Below are positions 50,047 through 59,324 of a stretch of 64,000 nucleotides of DNA, in pieces. How positions within the stretch are numbered: the first letter of the stretch is position 1; the number at the start of each line of letters is the position of its first letter. The position numbers and the translations under genes were made by a program. The notes beneath the pieces were generated by a model, which saw nothing but the letters and a program-made list of their open reading frames with translations, ran no database searches and was not told where the DNA came from. The stretch is from Virgisporangium aliadipatigenens (GTDB lineage Bacteria > Actinomycetota > Actinomycetes > Mycobacteriales > Micromonosporaceae), in assembly GCF_016863615.1 (NCBI RefSeq), contig NZ_BOPF01000025.1:1-64000 (forward strand), in the 5' to 3' direction.

Positions 50047-51060
50047 ATGTCGGACCTGACCGCCTTCATCGCCGGCCTGCCAAAGGCCGAGCTGCACGTC
50101 CACCACGTCGGCTCCGCCACCCCGGAGACGGTGGCCCGCCTCGCCGAGCGCCACGCCGGCTCCACGCCGGTGCCGGCCGACCCGGCGAAACTGGCGCAGT
50201 TCTTCACGTTCACCGACTTCGCGCACTTCATCCAGGTGTACCTGTCGGTGGTGGACCTGATCCGCGACGCCGAGGACGTGGCGACGCTGACGTACGACAT
50301 CGGCGCCGGCCTCGCCGCCCAGTCGGTGCGCTACGCCGAGCTGACCCTGACGCCGTACTCGTCGGTGGTGCGCGGGATCGCGGCCGAGGCGTACTGCGAG
50401 GCCGTCGAGGACGCCCGCGCCCGGGTCGCCCGCGACCACGGCACCGAACTGCGCTGGTGCTTCGACATCCCCGGCGAGGCCGGCATTCCCGCCGCCGACC
50501 TGACCCTCGAGATCGCGTTGAAGCAGCGGCCGGCCGGCCTGGTCAGCTTCGGGCTGGGCGGGCCGGAGATCGGGGTGCCGCGCGAGCCGTTCCGGCCGCA
50601 CTTCGACGCCGCCCGCGCCGCCGGGCTGCGCAGCGTGCCGCACGCCGGGGAGTCCACCGGGCCGCAGACGGTCTGGGACGCGCTGCGCCACCTCGGCGCC
50701 GAACGCATCGGCCACGGCATCGCCTCGGCCCAGGACCCCTCCCTCCTCGCTCACTTGCGCGACAACAACATTCCGCTCGAGGTCTGCCCGACCTCCAACG
50801 TGTGCACCAGGTCCGTGCCGTCGCTCGCCGAGCACCCGCTGCCCGCGATCGTCGCCGCCGGCGTGCCGGTGACGATCAACTCGGACGACCCGCCGATGTT
50901 CTCCACCACGCTCAACCACGAGTACGAGGTGGCGGCCGGGCTGCTCGGCCTCGACCGGGCCGGTGTCGCGGAGCTGGCGCGGCAGGGCGTGCGTCACTCG
51001 TTCCTGGAGGACGCGGGGAAGGCCGCGCTGCTGGCCGAGATCGATGCGTACGCCGACTGA
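50047..51060 (+). CDS. Adenosine deaminase-like amidohydrolase
   Basis: The 337 residues show the zinc site H17/H19 (ELHVHH), HAGES, IGHGI and NSDDPPMF of the adenosine deaminase family, which turns adenosine into inosine. The first motif reads HVHHVGS instead of the usual LHVHLDG, so the specificity may differ. It overlaps the next gene by 17 bases. Confidence 0.9.
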   Translation: MSDLTAFIAGLPKAELHVHHVGSATPETVARLAERHAGSTPVPADPAKLAQFFTFTDFAHFIQVYLSVVDLIRDAEDVATLTYDIGAGLAAQSVRYAELTLTPYSSVVRGIAAEAYCEAVEDARARVARDHGTELRWCFDIPGEAGIPAADLTLEIALKQRPAGLVSFGLGGPEIGVPREPFRPHFDAARAAGLRSVPHAGESTGPQTVWDALRHLGAERIGHGIASAQDPSLLAHLRDNNIPLEVCPTSNVCTRSVPSLAEHPLPAIVAAGVPVTINSDDPPMFSTTLNHEYEVAAGLLGLDRAGVAELARQGVRHSFLEDAGKAALLAEIDAYAD

Positions 51061-52441
51061 CCTGCCGTTCGCCCTCGCGCACGCCGCCGTGGGGGCGGCG
51101 CGCGAGCGGGACGCGGCCGCGCGGGAGCGGATGCTGGAGACGCTCGACGCGCTGGACGCCCGGTGCTGGCTCGGCCTCGACGCGACCCTGCGCCGGTACC
51201 GGTCGTGGGGAGGCTGGCCCGGCGGCGGGCGGTTCGACCCGCTGCGCGCGCTCCTCGCGGCGTGCCATCGCAACGGCCGGATCCGCGAGGCGGCCGTGCG
51301 CCGGCTGGCCGACGTCCGCGGCCCGGCGGCGCTCACGGTGCTCGCGATCCGTTGCGCCGATTGGGTCCCCGAGCTGCGGGCGGCGGCCCGCGCGGCCCTG
51401 CCGTCCGATGTGGACGGTCGCGGCCTGGTCGCGCTGGTGGACGCGGCCCTCGCCCTGGGTCCCCGCCGCGAGGGCGGCTGGCTGTTCGAGCGGATCCTTG
51501 CCGATCTGGGGGAACATCCACACCTCGGCGCCCTGCTGGGGGCGGCGCCTCGGCCGGTGCGCCGTGCGGGATACGCCGCCGCGATCGCCGCCGGCCGGCT
51601 CCCGCCGGAGACACTCGTGACGGCCGCGCGGTGCGACCCCGACCCGACCGTCCGCCTGGCCTGCGCGCAGTCCATAGTGGACAGTGGCGATCCCCGGGTG
51701 CTGTTGACCGCCCGGAGCGCATCCGTGCGGGCCCTCGCCCTGCGCGCGCTCGACGACCCGACCGCGGCCGCGGCGGCGCTGACCGACCGGCACCGGCGGG
51801 TCCGCACCGCCGCCCAGGAGACGCTGCGCCGCGCCGGCGCCGACCCGGCCGAACGCTACCGCCGGCTCGCCACGCACACGCCACCGGCGCCGGCCGTGCT
51901 CGACGGCCTCGGCGAGACCGGTGACGAGCGGGACGCCGGCATCGCGCGGCAGGGGCTGGCGCATCCACGGGCCCGCGGCCGGGTGGCGGCCCTGCGGGCG
52001 CTGCGCCGCTTCGGGGCGTCCCGCCCAGCCGACCTGCTTCCCCTGCTGCACGACGGATCCCCGGCGGTCGTCCGGCAGGCGGTGACCGGGTTGCGCCATA
52101 CGCCCGAGGCCGTTCCGCCCGCGCTGCTGGCCGACCTGCTCGCCCCCGAGAACCCGGCGCACGTGCGGCTGGCCGGGTTCCGCCTGTCGGCCGCCGGTGA
52201 CGCCTGGCAGCGCCTCGCCACCGACCTGCGCCTCGTCGACGACGCCGACGAACGCCTCCGGGGCACCGCACGCGCCGACATCGCCTCGTGGCTGGCGTTC
52301 GAGGCCGCCCGCGTGTACCACGGTCCCGCGCCGGAGCGGGCCGCCGAACTGGACGGCCTGCTCGCCCGGGCGCAGGCGGCGCTCGGCCCGGAACGCCTAC
52401 GGCTGCTGCGTTTCCACGCCGGCCTGAGCGTCCGACCCTGA
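51044..52441 (+). CDS. HEAT-repeat-like protein
   Basis: The 465 residues are made of helical pairs rich in Ala, Leu and Arg with periodic DPxxxVRxxA patterns (CDPDPTVRLACAQS, SASVRALALRALDD, DGSPAVVRQAVTGL), typical of HEAT repeats used for binding proteins. No catalytic motif is seen. It starts inside the deaminase gene, so the two are co-translated. Confidence 0.75.
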   Translation: MRTPTDLPFALAHAAVGAARERDAAARERMLETLDALDARCWLGLDATLRRYRSWGGWPGGGRFDPLRALLAACHRNGRIREAAVRRLADVRGPAALTVLAIRCADWVPELRAAARAALPSDVDGRGLVALVDAALALGPRREGGWLFERILADLGEHPHLGALLGAAPRPVRRAGYAAAIAAGRLPPETLVTAARCDPDPTVRLACAQSIVDSGDPRVLLTARSASVRALALRALDDPTAAAAALTDRHRRVRTAAQETLRRAGADPAERYRRLATHTPPAPAVLDGLGETGDERDAGIARQGLAHPRARGRVAALRALRRFGASRPADLLPLLHDGSPAVVRQAVTGLRHTPEAVPPALLADLLAPENPAHVRLAGFRLSAAGDAWQRLATDLRLVDDADERLRGTARADIASWLAFEAARVYHGPAPERAAELDGLLARAQAALGPERLRLLRFHAGLSVRP

Positions 52442-52445
52442 ACAG

Positions 52446-52637
52446 GTGAAGCCCGCACCGAGCGCGCCACCGGGCCGGTGCGGAGTCACCGATCCGGGTG
52501 GCCGTTCCGCTGACGAGCGCGATCATGGGGGCGGTCTCGTCGCCCCGGCCGGCGAACTGAGCCCGTCGCCGCTGGTGCGCGTCGGCGGCCGGTTCCTCGA
52601 GGAGTACTGGGGCGAAAGCTCGAACCCGCGCCCGTAA
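52446..52637 (+). CDS. Short ORF, possibly a gene remnant
   Basis: The 63 codons start at GTG 52446 and end in GGRFLEEYWGESSNPRP. The peptide has no domain I recognise and no ribosome binding site; it may be a degraded C-terminus. The rest of the 52442-52750 gap shows only GC-rich sequence with no clear gene. Confidence 0.25.
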   Translation: MKPAPSAPPGRCGVTDPGGRSADERDHGGGLVAPAGELSPSPLVRVGGRFLEEYWGESSNPRP

Positions 52638-52750
52638 CGTGTCCCGCTACGGCCACGGCGGCGGTGACCGGGTGAGCGACAGCGGCCGCTGACCGGCGGG
52701 TCCGCCCGACCGCAGCGCGTGCCACGGCCGGACGGCCCCGCGTGCTTCCG

Positions 52751-53566
52751 CTACCGCCGCCCGTCGTGCGACAGGACCCGTTCGACCGAATCCACCGGCG
52801 CGGCGTGACCGTCGTGACCCGGTAGTCCCTGGAACGCGGTGGAGAGCGCCTCGACGCTGTGCGCGATCCGGGTGAGCTGGTCGGTCACCTCGAGTCCACC
52901 GGCACCCGGCTCCTCGCTCGGCACGGTCGGCTCGGTGACGTCGTCCGGGTTGAGCACCCGGAACGCCGCACCGGCGAGCGCGCCGGCGGCGACCTGCACC
53001 AGCAGGTACATCGGCAGCATCGACCAGCTCACCATGCCCGCGAACGACACACCGACGGCGACGGCGGGGTTGAACACCGCCCCGGAGATGCCGCCGACGG
53101 TCAGCGCGCCGGCCAGCACGGTGCCGCCGATCGCCAGCCCGTAGAACGAGTTGCCGGCCGTGTGCCGACTCGTCGCGACGTTCAGCACGACGAAGCCGAG
53201 CGCGAACGTCAGCAGGAACTCGGCGGCGAGCGCGGCACCGAGTTCCCGTCCGCTCGCCGTGAACGCCGACTCGGCCTCCTTGGCGGCCAGCACGTACCGG
53301 CCGATCGCCGCGCCGGCGACGGCGCCGAGCACCTGGGCCGCGCAGTAGCCGGGCACGTCCCGCCACGCGAACCGCCCCCGCACGGCGAGCGCGACGGTCA
53401 CGGCCGGGTTGTAGTGCGCCCCGGAGACGTGCCCACCCGCGAAGATCATGACCATCAGCACGGTGCCGATGGCGAACGGCGCCAGGGCCACGCCCTGCAG
53501 GACGGTGGAGGTGATGACCAGTACCAGGAAGAACGAGCCGAGTGCTTCGACCGCATAGCGACGCAT
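52751..53566 (-). CDS. MIP/aquaporin-family channel
   Basis: The 271-residue protein has six hydrophobic helices and both NPA boxes (SGAHYNPAVTVA and SGAVFNPAVAVG), then a soluble tail of about 60 residues. Aquaporins carry water, glycerol or hydrogen peroxide. As the last gene of a peroxide/thiol operon it is a candidate peroxiporin. The unusual C-terminal tail may regulate gating. Confidence 0.88.
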   Translation of the reverse strand: MRRYAVEALGSFFLVLVITSTVLQGVALAPFAIGTVLMVMIFAGGHVSGAHYNPAVTVALAVRGRFAWRDVPGYCAAQVLGAVAGAAIGRYVLAAKEAESAFTASGRELGAALAAEFLLTFALGFVVLNVATSRHTAGNSFYGLAIGGTVLAGALTVGGISGAVFNPAVAVGVSFAGMVSWSMLPMYLLVQVAAGALAGAAFRVLNPDDVTEPTVPSEEPGAGGLEVTDQLTRIAHSVEALSTAFQGLPGHDGHAAPVDSVERVLSHDGRR

Positions 53567-53596
53567 GGGATTCTCCGTCCCTGGTGTGTGGAAGGG

Positions 53597-53827
53597 CTAG
53601 GCGGGTAGGAGTTCGAGCAGGGCGGTGGGCCGGAACCCGGCCACGTGCTTGTCGCCGACGAAGACCGTAGGCACCTGCCGGATGCCCTTGGCGGCGAGTT
53701 CGTTGAGCAGGGCCGGCTTGGCGCTGGTATCGCGCTCCTCGTAGCGGATCCCTTTCTGGCTCAGCAGCGTCTTGTACTTCGCGCACAGCGGGCAACCCGC
53801 GGCGCTGTAGAGGATGACGTTCGACAT
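53597..53827 (-). CDS. Glutaredoxin-like protein (mycoredoxin/NrdH type)
   Basis: The 76 residues fold as a small glutaredoxin with CPLC (C12/C15), VPTVF (cis-Pro) and GFRP at the end. In actinomycetes such proteins reduce mixed disulfides with mycothiol or use thioredoxin reductase. It lies 40 bases after the peroxiredoxin and 30 before the aquaporin. Confidence 0.9.
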   Translation of the reverse strand: MSNVILYSAAGCPLCAKYKTLLSQKGIRYEERDTSAKPALLNELAAKGIRQVPTVFVGDKHVAGFRPTALLELLPA

Positions 53828-53867
53828 GGGTCTTCTCCTGCCTCGGAACGTGGTGGGGAGCGGTGGT

Positions 53868-54380
53868 TCAGCCGACCTTCTCCAGGTCGCAGACCGCGAA
53901 GGTCCGGCCGGCGCTCTGCAGCGCGGTCAGCACCCGCAGGACCTCTTTCGGCGAACGCCCGACCTGGTCGGCGTGGTTCACCTCGTAGCGCACGATGCCG
54001 TCGCCGTCCACGATCACGATCGCCCGCCCGGAGATGCCCTCCGCCTCGTCGAGCACGTTGTAGGCCCGGGACGTCGCCCAGTTGCGGTCGCTGGCGAGCG
54101 GGAAGTCCAGGTAGCCGACCGCCGAGTCCATCCACGCCACGTGGACGTAGACGCCGTCGGTGCTGACCCCGAGGAGTTCGGCGTTGAGCGCCGCGAACGC
54201 CGGCACCGCCTGGTTGAACGCGATCATCTCCGACGGGCAGACGAACGTGAAGTCGGCCGGGTAGAAGAACAGGATCAGCCACCGGCCCTGGTAGTCCTTC
54301 AGGGTCACGCGCTCGGCGAGCGTGTCGAGGTTCTTGGTGGTCACCATGTCGAAGTCGGGTGCGGGTCGTCCGATGAGCAT
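53868..54380 (-). CDS. AhpC/TSA-family peroxiredoxin
   Basis: The 170-residue protein has the peroxidatic Cys C48 (DFTFVCPSE) and a C-terminal resolving-type Cys C164 (TFAVCDLE), so it is a 2-Cys peroxiredoxin that reduces peroxides. ATG 54380 is chosen because GGAG is six bases upstream; a TTG at 54386 is unlikely. It lies 12 bases after the thioredoxin reductase gene, which is the likely electron source. Confidence 0.92.
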   Translation of the reverse strand: MLIGRPAPDFDMVTTKNLDTLAERVTLKDYQGRWLILFFYPADFTFVCPSEMIAFNQAVPAFAALNAELLGVSTDGVYVHVAWMDSAVGYLDFPLASDRNWATSRAYNVLDEAEGISGRAIVIVDGDGIVRYEVNHADQVGRSPKEVLRVLTALQSAGRTFAVCDLEKVG

Positions 54381-54392
54381 GGGCAACTCCGT

Positions 54393-55361
54393 TCAGATAG
54401 TGGGGTGTGACGGGTCGGTGGCGGCGGTCAGGAAGTCCCGGCCGACGAGGTACCGTTCGGCGTCGATCGCGGCCTGACAGCCCGAGGCCGCCGCCGTGAC
54501 GGCCTGCCGGTAGCGCGGGTCGGCGACGTCCCCGGCCGCGAAGACACCGGGAACGTTGGTGGCGGTCGTGCCGGGCTCGGTGATGATGAAGCCGGACCCG
54601 TCGCACTTGAGCCACGGCTGGAACAGCTGGCTCGCGGGCTCGTGGCCGATCGCCACGAAGACGCCCTCGGCGTCCAGGTCGCGCAGTGTGCCGTCGTCGA
54701 CCATGCGCACCCGCACGCCGGTGACCCCGCCCGCCTCGACGCCGAGGATGTCCTCCACCACGGCCGGGGTGACCACCTCGATGTCGGTGGCGGCGGCGAG
54801 CGCGGCGCGCAGGACGGCACCGGCGCGGAAGGCGGTGCGCCGGTGCACGAGCGTCACCTTGCCGACGACGTGCCGCAGCGCGAGGGCCTCACCGACGGCG
54901 GCGTCACCGCCACCGACCACCACGACGGACTTGCCGGCGAACACCGGTCCGTCGCAGATGGCGCAGTAGGCGACGCCCTTTCCGTCCAGGGCCTCCTCGG
55001 ACGGCAGGCCCAGCTTGCGGGAGGCCGCGCCGGTGGCCACGATGACCACGTCGGCGGTGTGTTCCCCGTCCATTCCGGTCAGCCGGAACGGCGTGCTGCC
55101 CAGTTCGATCTCGAAGACGTCGCTGAACTCGAAGGTGGCGCCGTACTCGGTGGCCTGGTCCCGGATCGTGCTGCCCAGGTCCGCGCCGTTGATCCCGGGG
55201 AGCCCGGGGTAGTTGTCGAGCCGTCCGGAACGGGCGATCTGGCCACCGGAGTTGAAGCCCTCGAAGCACACCGGTTCCAGACCGGCGCGGGCGGCGTACA
55301 GGGCCGCGGTGTAGGCAGCGGGTCCACCGCCGATGATGACGACCTTGGCGTGTGCGGTCAC
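54393..55361 (-). CDS. Thioredoxin reductase
   Basis: The 322 residues have FAD-binding GGGPAAY (11-17), the redox pair C133/C136 (YCAICDG), and NADPH-binding [11 protein letters not shown] (about 148-158). It passes electrons from NADPH to thioredoxin or a glutaredoxin-like partner. GTG 55361 overlaps the stop of the MCP-like gene. It probably feeds the peroxiredoxin downstream. Confidence 0.92.
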   Translation of the reverse strand: MTAHAKVVIIGGGPAAYTAALYAARAGLEPVCFEGFNSGGQIARSGRLDNYPGLPGINGADLGSTIRDQATEYGATFEFSDVFEIELGSTPFRLTGMDGEHTADVVIVATGAASRKLGLPSEEALDGKGVAYCAICDGPVFAGKSVVVVGGGDAAVGEALALRHVVGKVTLVHRRTAFRAGAVLRAALAAATDIEVVTPAVVEDILGVEAGGVTGVRVRMVDDGTLRDLDAEGVFVAIGHEPASQLFQPWLKCDGSGFIITEPGTTATNVPGVFAAGDVADPRYRQAVTAAASGCQAAIDAERYLVGRDFLTAATDPSHPTI

Positions 55362-56251
55362 GGGTTCCGTCCTTGTCGGTGGGTCGGGGCGTGCGGGACG
55401 GTCACGAGGTCGGCGTACGAGCCGAGTTCCTGCTCGGCGGCCGCCAACTGCTCGCGGGCGTCGTCGAGGATCTGCTGAACGGTGGTGAACGCGGCCCGCG
55501 AGGACTCCACCGCGTCGCCCGCGGCGTTCGTGACCTCCGTCGTCGCGTCGGTCAGTTCGCGCATCTCCGCCATGATCACGTCGATGCTCTCCGTGGCGCC
55601 GGCGGCGTCCTGGGCGAGCTTGCGCACCTCGTGCGCCACGACCGCGAAGCCGCGCCCCAGTTCGCCGGCGCGCGCCGCCTCGATGGTGGCGTTCAGGGCG
55701 AGCAGGTTCGTCTGCTTGGCGATGCTGCGGATCATGTTCACCGTGTCGGAGATGCGGTCCGAGAGGTCGATGAGCTGGTCGATCTGCCCGAAGAGCTGGA
55801 ACGTCATGCCGCGGGACGCGTCCAGGCCGGTGCCCACCTCGCCGGTGCACCGGGACAGCTCGCCGAGTCCCGAGGCGGCCTGCCGGAGTGCGGCCTGCGC
55901 GGCCTCCGGAGTGAGCGGTTCGCCCGGTGGGGGCGGTGGTGCGACGGTGGGCGGCGGTGCCGGTGGTTCCGCGTGCACCGGCGGGGCGGTGACCGGTTCG
56001 ACGGCCGGCTGCCAGGCGTCGGCGTCCCGCCGGTCGGTGCGGTCGGTGCGGTCGGTGTCGTCGAGGCGCCCGGGACGGTCCGGGGGCACCAGGACGGCGC
56101 CGCCGAGCAGACCGAGCACGCCGATCACGACGCCGACGGTCGCCTGGCCGGCGACGGCCGAGACCGCGGCGACCGCGGCTCCCAGCACGAGTCCACCGCG
56201 GAGGACGGCGGCACCGGGTCGGGTACGCTTGCCCGGAACGTCCTCACTCAC
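55358..56251 (-). CDS. Membrane-anchored MCP-signalling-domain protein
   Basis: The 297 residues start with two hydrophobic segments (about 17-33 and 38-56) forming a hairpin without an outer sensor domain, then a Pro-rich linker with DRT repeats, and a methyl-accepting chemotaxis signalling domain. The tip (about 175-215: [19 protein letters not shown], then [15 protein letters not shown]) is well kept. There is a single Cys (C135). It is the first gene of a redox operon and could sense redox state inside the cell; no CheA or CheW gene is in the window. Confidence 0.85.
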   Translation of the reverse strand: MSEDVPGKRTRPGAAVLRGGLVLGAAVAAVSAVAGQATVGVVIGVLGLLGGAVLVPPDRPGRLDDTDRTDRTDRRDADAWQPAVEPVTAPPVHAEPPAPPPTVAPPPPPGEPLTPEAAQAALRQAASGLGELSRCTGEVGTGLDASRGMTFQLFGQIDQLIDLSDRISDTVNMIRSIAKQTNLLALNATIEAARAGELGRGFAVVAHEVRKLAQDAAGATESIDVIMAEMRELTDATTEVTNAAGDAVESSRAAFTTVQQILDDAREQLAAAEQELGSYADLVTVPHAPTHRQGRNP

Positions 56252-56375
56252 GGTGTGTCCTTCGGCACTCTTCGTGCTCGTATTAGGAACCGCGGTCGGA
56301 AGTTGCTGACCGGCGGGTAACCCCGTGGACGCGGCGGCGGCCGAGCCCCGGGCGACAGCGGGGGAGAATGTCCCC

Positions 56376-56761
56376 GTGGCGGAGCGCGCGGTCGAGGTGG
56401 TGGACTACGACCCGGCCTGGCCGGGCCTGGCGGCGGCCGCGATCGCCGACCTCGCACCGGTGCTGCGCGGCGTGGTGACGCACATCGAGCACATCGGCTC
56501 CACGGCGGTGCCCGGCCTCGCGGCCAAGCCGACGATCGACCTGATGGCCGCCGCTCCGGTGCTCGACGACGTCGCCGGCCGCGGGCCGGGGCTCGCGGCC
56601 CTCGGCTTCCACCGGCACGTCAACGGCATGGCCGACCGCCTGCTCTACGTACGCAGCCGCGCGACTACGCGCCGGCGAAGACCGCGCTCGTCCAGGAACT
56701 GACCGACCGGGCCCGCGCCGCGCACGGCCTCCCGCCCGTTCCCGTCTGGGAGAAGCGCTGA
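56376..56761 (+). pseudogene. Broken GrpB/UPF0157-family gene
   Basis: GTG 56376 (GGGGGAGA upstream) opens a GrpB-type N-terminus ([50 protein letters not shown]). The frame then leaves the family and ends at 56702. The true C-terminus (DYAPAKTALVQEL, ending VWEKR) continues in another frame up to TGA 56761. The middle part with the expected H(H/L)HV motif is missing. A deletion with frameshift is the simplest reading. GrpB proteins are nucleotidyltransferase-fold proteins. Confidence 0.8.
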
Positions 56762-56773
56762 CCCGGGGCGCTA

Positions 56774-56802
56774 TTGACACGGGATTTACTCGGGCGGAAA
56801 CT
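56774..56802 (+). promoter_or_regulatory. Promoter of dhaK
   Basis: TTGACA (56774-56779) and GAAACT (56797-56802) are 17 bases apart, with the palindrome at 56815 just downstream. The -35 is perfect, the -10 weak, so an activator or derepression could be needed. Confidence 0.5.
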
Positions 56803-56814
56803 CGGCGAAACAGC

Positions 56815-56831
56815 GTTCGGTGTAGCCGAAC
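56815..56831. promoter_or_regulatory. Palindromic operator upstream of dhaK
   Basis: GTTCGG-TGTAG-CCGAAC has perfect 6-base arms. A matching site, TTTCGG-CTGAA-CGGAAC, with the same spacing, lies between iclR and dhaM (59299). Both probably bind the IclR regulator encoded between dhaL and dhaM. Confidence 0.6.
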
Positions 56832-56879
56832 ACACGGCCGCCGCACCGATCGTCCAGCCCGCGACGAAGGGCCCGACCC

Positions 56880-57872
56880 GTGAAGAAGCTGATCAACGCA
56901 CCGGACGACGTTCTCGCCGACGCCCTCGCCGGGGTGGCCGCGGCGCACCCCTCGCTCACCGTCCACCTCGACGAGCGGTTCATCACGCGGGCCGGCGGTC
57001 CCACTCCGGGCAAGGTGGGCCTGGTCTCCGGCGGCGGCTCCGGCCACGAGCCCCTGCACGGCGGCTACGTCGGCTACGGCATGCTCGACGCGGCCTGTCC
57101 CGGCGAGGTGTTCACGTCGCCCGTTCCGGATCAGATCCATGCCGCCACCACCGCCGTGGACGCGGGTGCGGGCGTGCTGCACATCGTGAAGAACTACACC
57201 GGCGACGTGCTCAACTTCCAGATGGCCGCCGAGCTGGCCGACGACGACGGCGTCCGGGTCGAGTCGGTCGTGGTCAACGACGACGTGGCCGTCGAGGACA
57301 GCACCTGGACCGCCGGCCGGCGGGGCACCGGCGCGACCGTGTTCGTGGAGAAGATCGCCGGTGCGGCCGCCGAGCGCGGCGCCGACCTCGCCACCGTCGC
57401 CGCGCTGGCGCGCGAGGTCAACGAGCGGTCCCGCTCGTTCGGGGTGGCCCTGACGCCGTGCACCCTGCCGGCCGCGGGCAAGCCCGGGTTCGAGCTGGCC
57501 GACGACGAGATGGAACTGGGTGTCGGCATCCACGGCGAGCCCGGGCGCAGCCGCGCGAAACTGGCCCCGGCGAAGGAGATCGCGACCACCGCGCTGGAGG
57601 CGATCCACGCGGACATGCCGCTGTCCGGGGACGTTCTGGTGATGGTCAACGGGATGGGCGGCACGCCGCTCATCGAGCTGTACGTGGTCTACAAGGCCGT
57701 CGCCGAGTGGCTGTCCGGGCACGGCGTCACCATCGCGCGCAACCTCGTCGGCAACTACATCACCAGCCTGGAGATGGCGGGCTGTTCCATCACCGTCTGC
57801 CGGCTCACGCCCGAGCTGACCGAGCTGTGGGACGCGCCGGTGGAGACGCCCGGCCTGCGTTGGGGACGGTGA
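56880..57872 (+). CDS. dhaK: Dihydroxyacetone kinase subunit DhaK
   Basis: The 330-residue protein has [12 protein letters not shown] (H56, substrate site) and the covalent dihydroxyacetone His H218 (GIHGEPG), exactly as in family members that take phosphate from DhaL-ADP. GTG 56880 is the start. It is followed by dhaL with a GTGA overlap. Together with DhaM it forms the PTS-dependent pathway from dihydroxyacetone to its phosphate. Confidence 0.95.
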   Translation: MKKLINAPDDVLADALAGVAAAHPSLTVHLDERFITRAGGPTPGKVGLVSGGGSGHEPLHGGYVGYGMLDAACPGEVFTSPVPDQIHAATTAVDAGAGVLHIVKNYTGDVLNFQMAAELADDDGVRVESVVVNDDVAVEDSTWTAGRRGTGATVFVEKIAGAAAERGADLATVAALAREVNERSRSFGVALTPCTLPAAGKPGFELADDEMELGVGIHGEPGRSRAKLAPAKEIATTALEAIHADMPLSGDVLVMVNGMGGTPLIELYVVYKAVAEWLSGHGVTIARNLVGNYITSLEMAGCSITVCRLTPELTELWDAPVETPGLRWGR

Positions 57873-58507
57873 GCGTGCTCGACACGGAGACGTTCCACCG
57901 CTGGATCGTCGAGACGGCCCGGCTGGTCGAGGCGAACGCCGACCGTCTCACCAGCCTGGACGCCGCGATCGGCGACGCGGACCACGGCATCAACCTGCGG
58001 CGGGGTTTCCAGGCGGCGGTGACGGCGCTGGCGGAGAAGCCGGCCGCGACGCCGGGCGCGGTGCTGGCGACGGTCGGGCGCGCGCTGATCAGCAAGACCG
58101 GTGGCGCGTCGGGACCCCTGTACGGCACGGGTTTCCGGCACGCGTCCAAGTCGCTGGGCGAGGCGGCCGAGGTGTCGGAGCTTCAGCTCGGCGCGGCGTT
58201 GGCGGCGGCGGTCGCCGGCATCCGCCAGCTCGGCGCGGCGGCCGAGGGCGACAAGACGATGGTGGACGCGTGGACCCCGGCCGTGGCCGCGTATCAATCC
58301 ACTGTGGACGGTGGGGGTGCGCTCGCCGAGGCGACCCGGGCGGCCGCCGACGCCGCCGAGGGCGGCCTACGCTCCACGGTGGAGCTTCAGGCCCGCAAGG
58401 GGCGGGCGAGCTACCTCGGCCCGCGTTCGGTCGGGCACGAGGACCCGGGCGCGGCGTCGACGGTGCTGCTGCTGCGGGCGCTCGCGACGGTCACCGCCGA
58501 GACGTGA
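57869..58507 (+). CDS. dhaL: Dihydroxyacetone kinase subunit DhaL
   Basis: The 212 residues carry the Mg-ADP site IGDADHG and the second loop [11 protein letters not shown] and the C-terminal [12 protein letters not shown]. It holds ADP as a bound cofactor that is phosphorylated by DhaM. GTG 57869 overlaps the dhaK stop. Its end overlaps iclR by 17 bases. Confidence 0.94.
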   Translation: MSVLDTETFHRWIVETARLVEANADRLTSLDAAIGDADHGINLRRGFQAAVTALAEKPAATPGAVLATVGRALISKTGGASGPLYGTGFRHASKSLGEAAEVSELQLGAALAAAVAGIRQLGAAAEGDKTMVDAWTPAVAAYQSTVDGGGALAEATRAAADAAEGGLRSTVELQARKGRASYLGPRSVGHEDPGAASTVLLLRALATVTAET

Positions 58508-59252
58508 GTCCCCCCAGCTCCCTCGACAAGGCTCTCGCGGTCGAACGCACGGCGTCGGTCAAACTCGCCCGCCGGTCGGCCGCGAGGAGGCGTTCGGTGG
58601 GTCCGACGATGCCGAGCGCGCCCACGACCCGCCCGGACCAGTCGGAGACCGGGGCCGCGATGCCGGCGTCGCCGAGCGTGGCCTCCTGGTCCTCGACCGC
58701 GTACGCCCGTTCGCGGGTCGCGGCCAGTTGCTCGCGCAGCGTGTCGGGATCGGTGACGGTGCGTCCCGTCAGCCGGCGCAACGGCTTGCCCAGCAACGCC
58801 TCCCGCTCGTGGTCGTCCAGCCACGACACGATCGCGTGCCCGAGCGCGCACGCGTGCCACGGGATCGCCGCGCCCACCTCGAGGATCTGCACGAGGTCGT
58901 CGGGGCGGAACGCGTGGTGCACCACGACGACGTCCGCGCCGGAGAGCACGGCCACCCAGACCGCCTCGTCGGCCTGCCGGGCCAGCCGCTCCGCCCACGA
59001 CGTCGACCGCGCGCGCAGCTCCGAGCCGCCCAGGTACGCGTTGCCCAGCTGCATCACGGCCGGCCCGAGCGCGTACTTGCCGCCCTCGGTCTCCTGCGCC
59101 ACGAGCGCGTGGCGTTCGAGGGTGCGCAGCATCGTGTACACCGTCGGCTTCGGGATGTCGACCAGCTCCGCGATCTCCGACACGCCGAGCCGGGGCGTGC
59201 CGGAGGCGAGCGCGAGCAGGATGCGCACCGCCCGATCCACCGAACGCGTCAT
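58491..59252 (-). CDS. IclR-family regulator
   Basis: The 253-residue protein has an N-terminal winged helix (VDRAVRILLAL, VDIPKPTVYTMLRTLERHAL) and a GAF-like effector domain (about 75-245). GGGAGG precedes the ATG. It lies between dhaL and dhaM and diverges from dhaM; the paired palindromes at 56815 and 59299 make it the likely dha regulator. Confidence 0.9.
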   Translation of the reverse strand: MTRSVDRAVRILLALASGTPRLGVSEIAELVDIPKPTVYTMLRTLERHALVAQETEGGKYALGPAVMQLGNAYLGGSELRARSTSWAERLARQADEAVWVAVLSGADVVVVHHAFRPDDLVQILEVGAAIPWHACALGHAIVSWLDDHEREALLGKPLRRLTGRTVTDPDTLREQLAATRERAYAVEDQEATLGDAGIAAPVSDWSGRVVGALGIVGPTERLLAADRRASLTDAVRSTARALSRELGGLTSRR

Positions 59253-59298
59253 CGCACCTCCCACCGCAGTGCACTCCCGATCGGCAGAGCCGATCACC

Positions 59299-59315
59299 TT
59301 TCGGCTGAACGGAAC
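59299..59315. promoter_or_regulatory. Second dha operator, between iclR and dhaM
   Basis: TTTCGG-CTGAA-CGGAAC matches the dhaK site GTTCGG-N5-CCGAAC at 10 of 12 arm bases with the same 5-base spacer. It lies ten bases before the dhaM ATG and 47 bases from the iclR start, so one bound dimer could affect both. Confidence 0.55.
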
Positions 59316-59324
59316 GGTATACCC

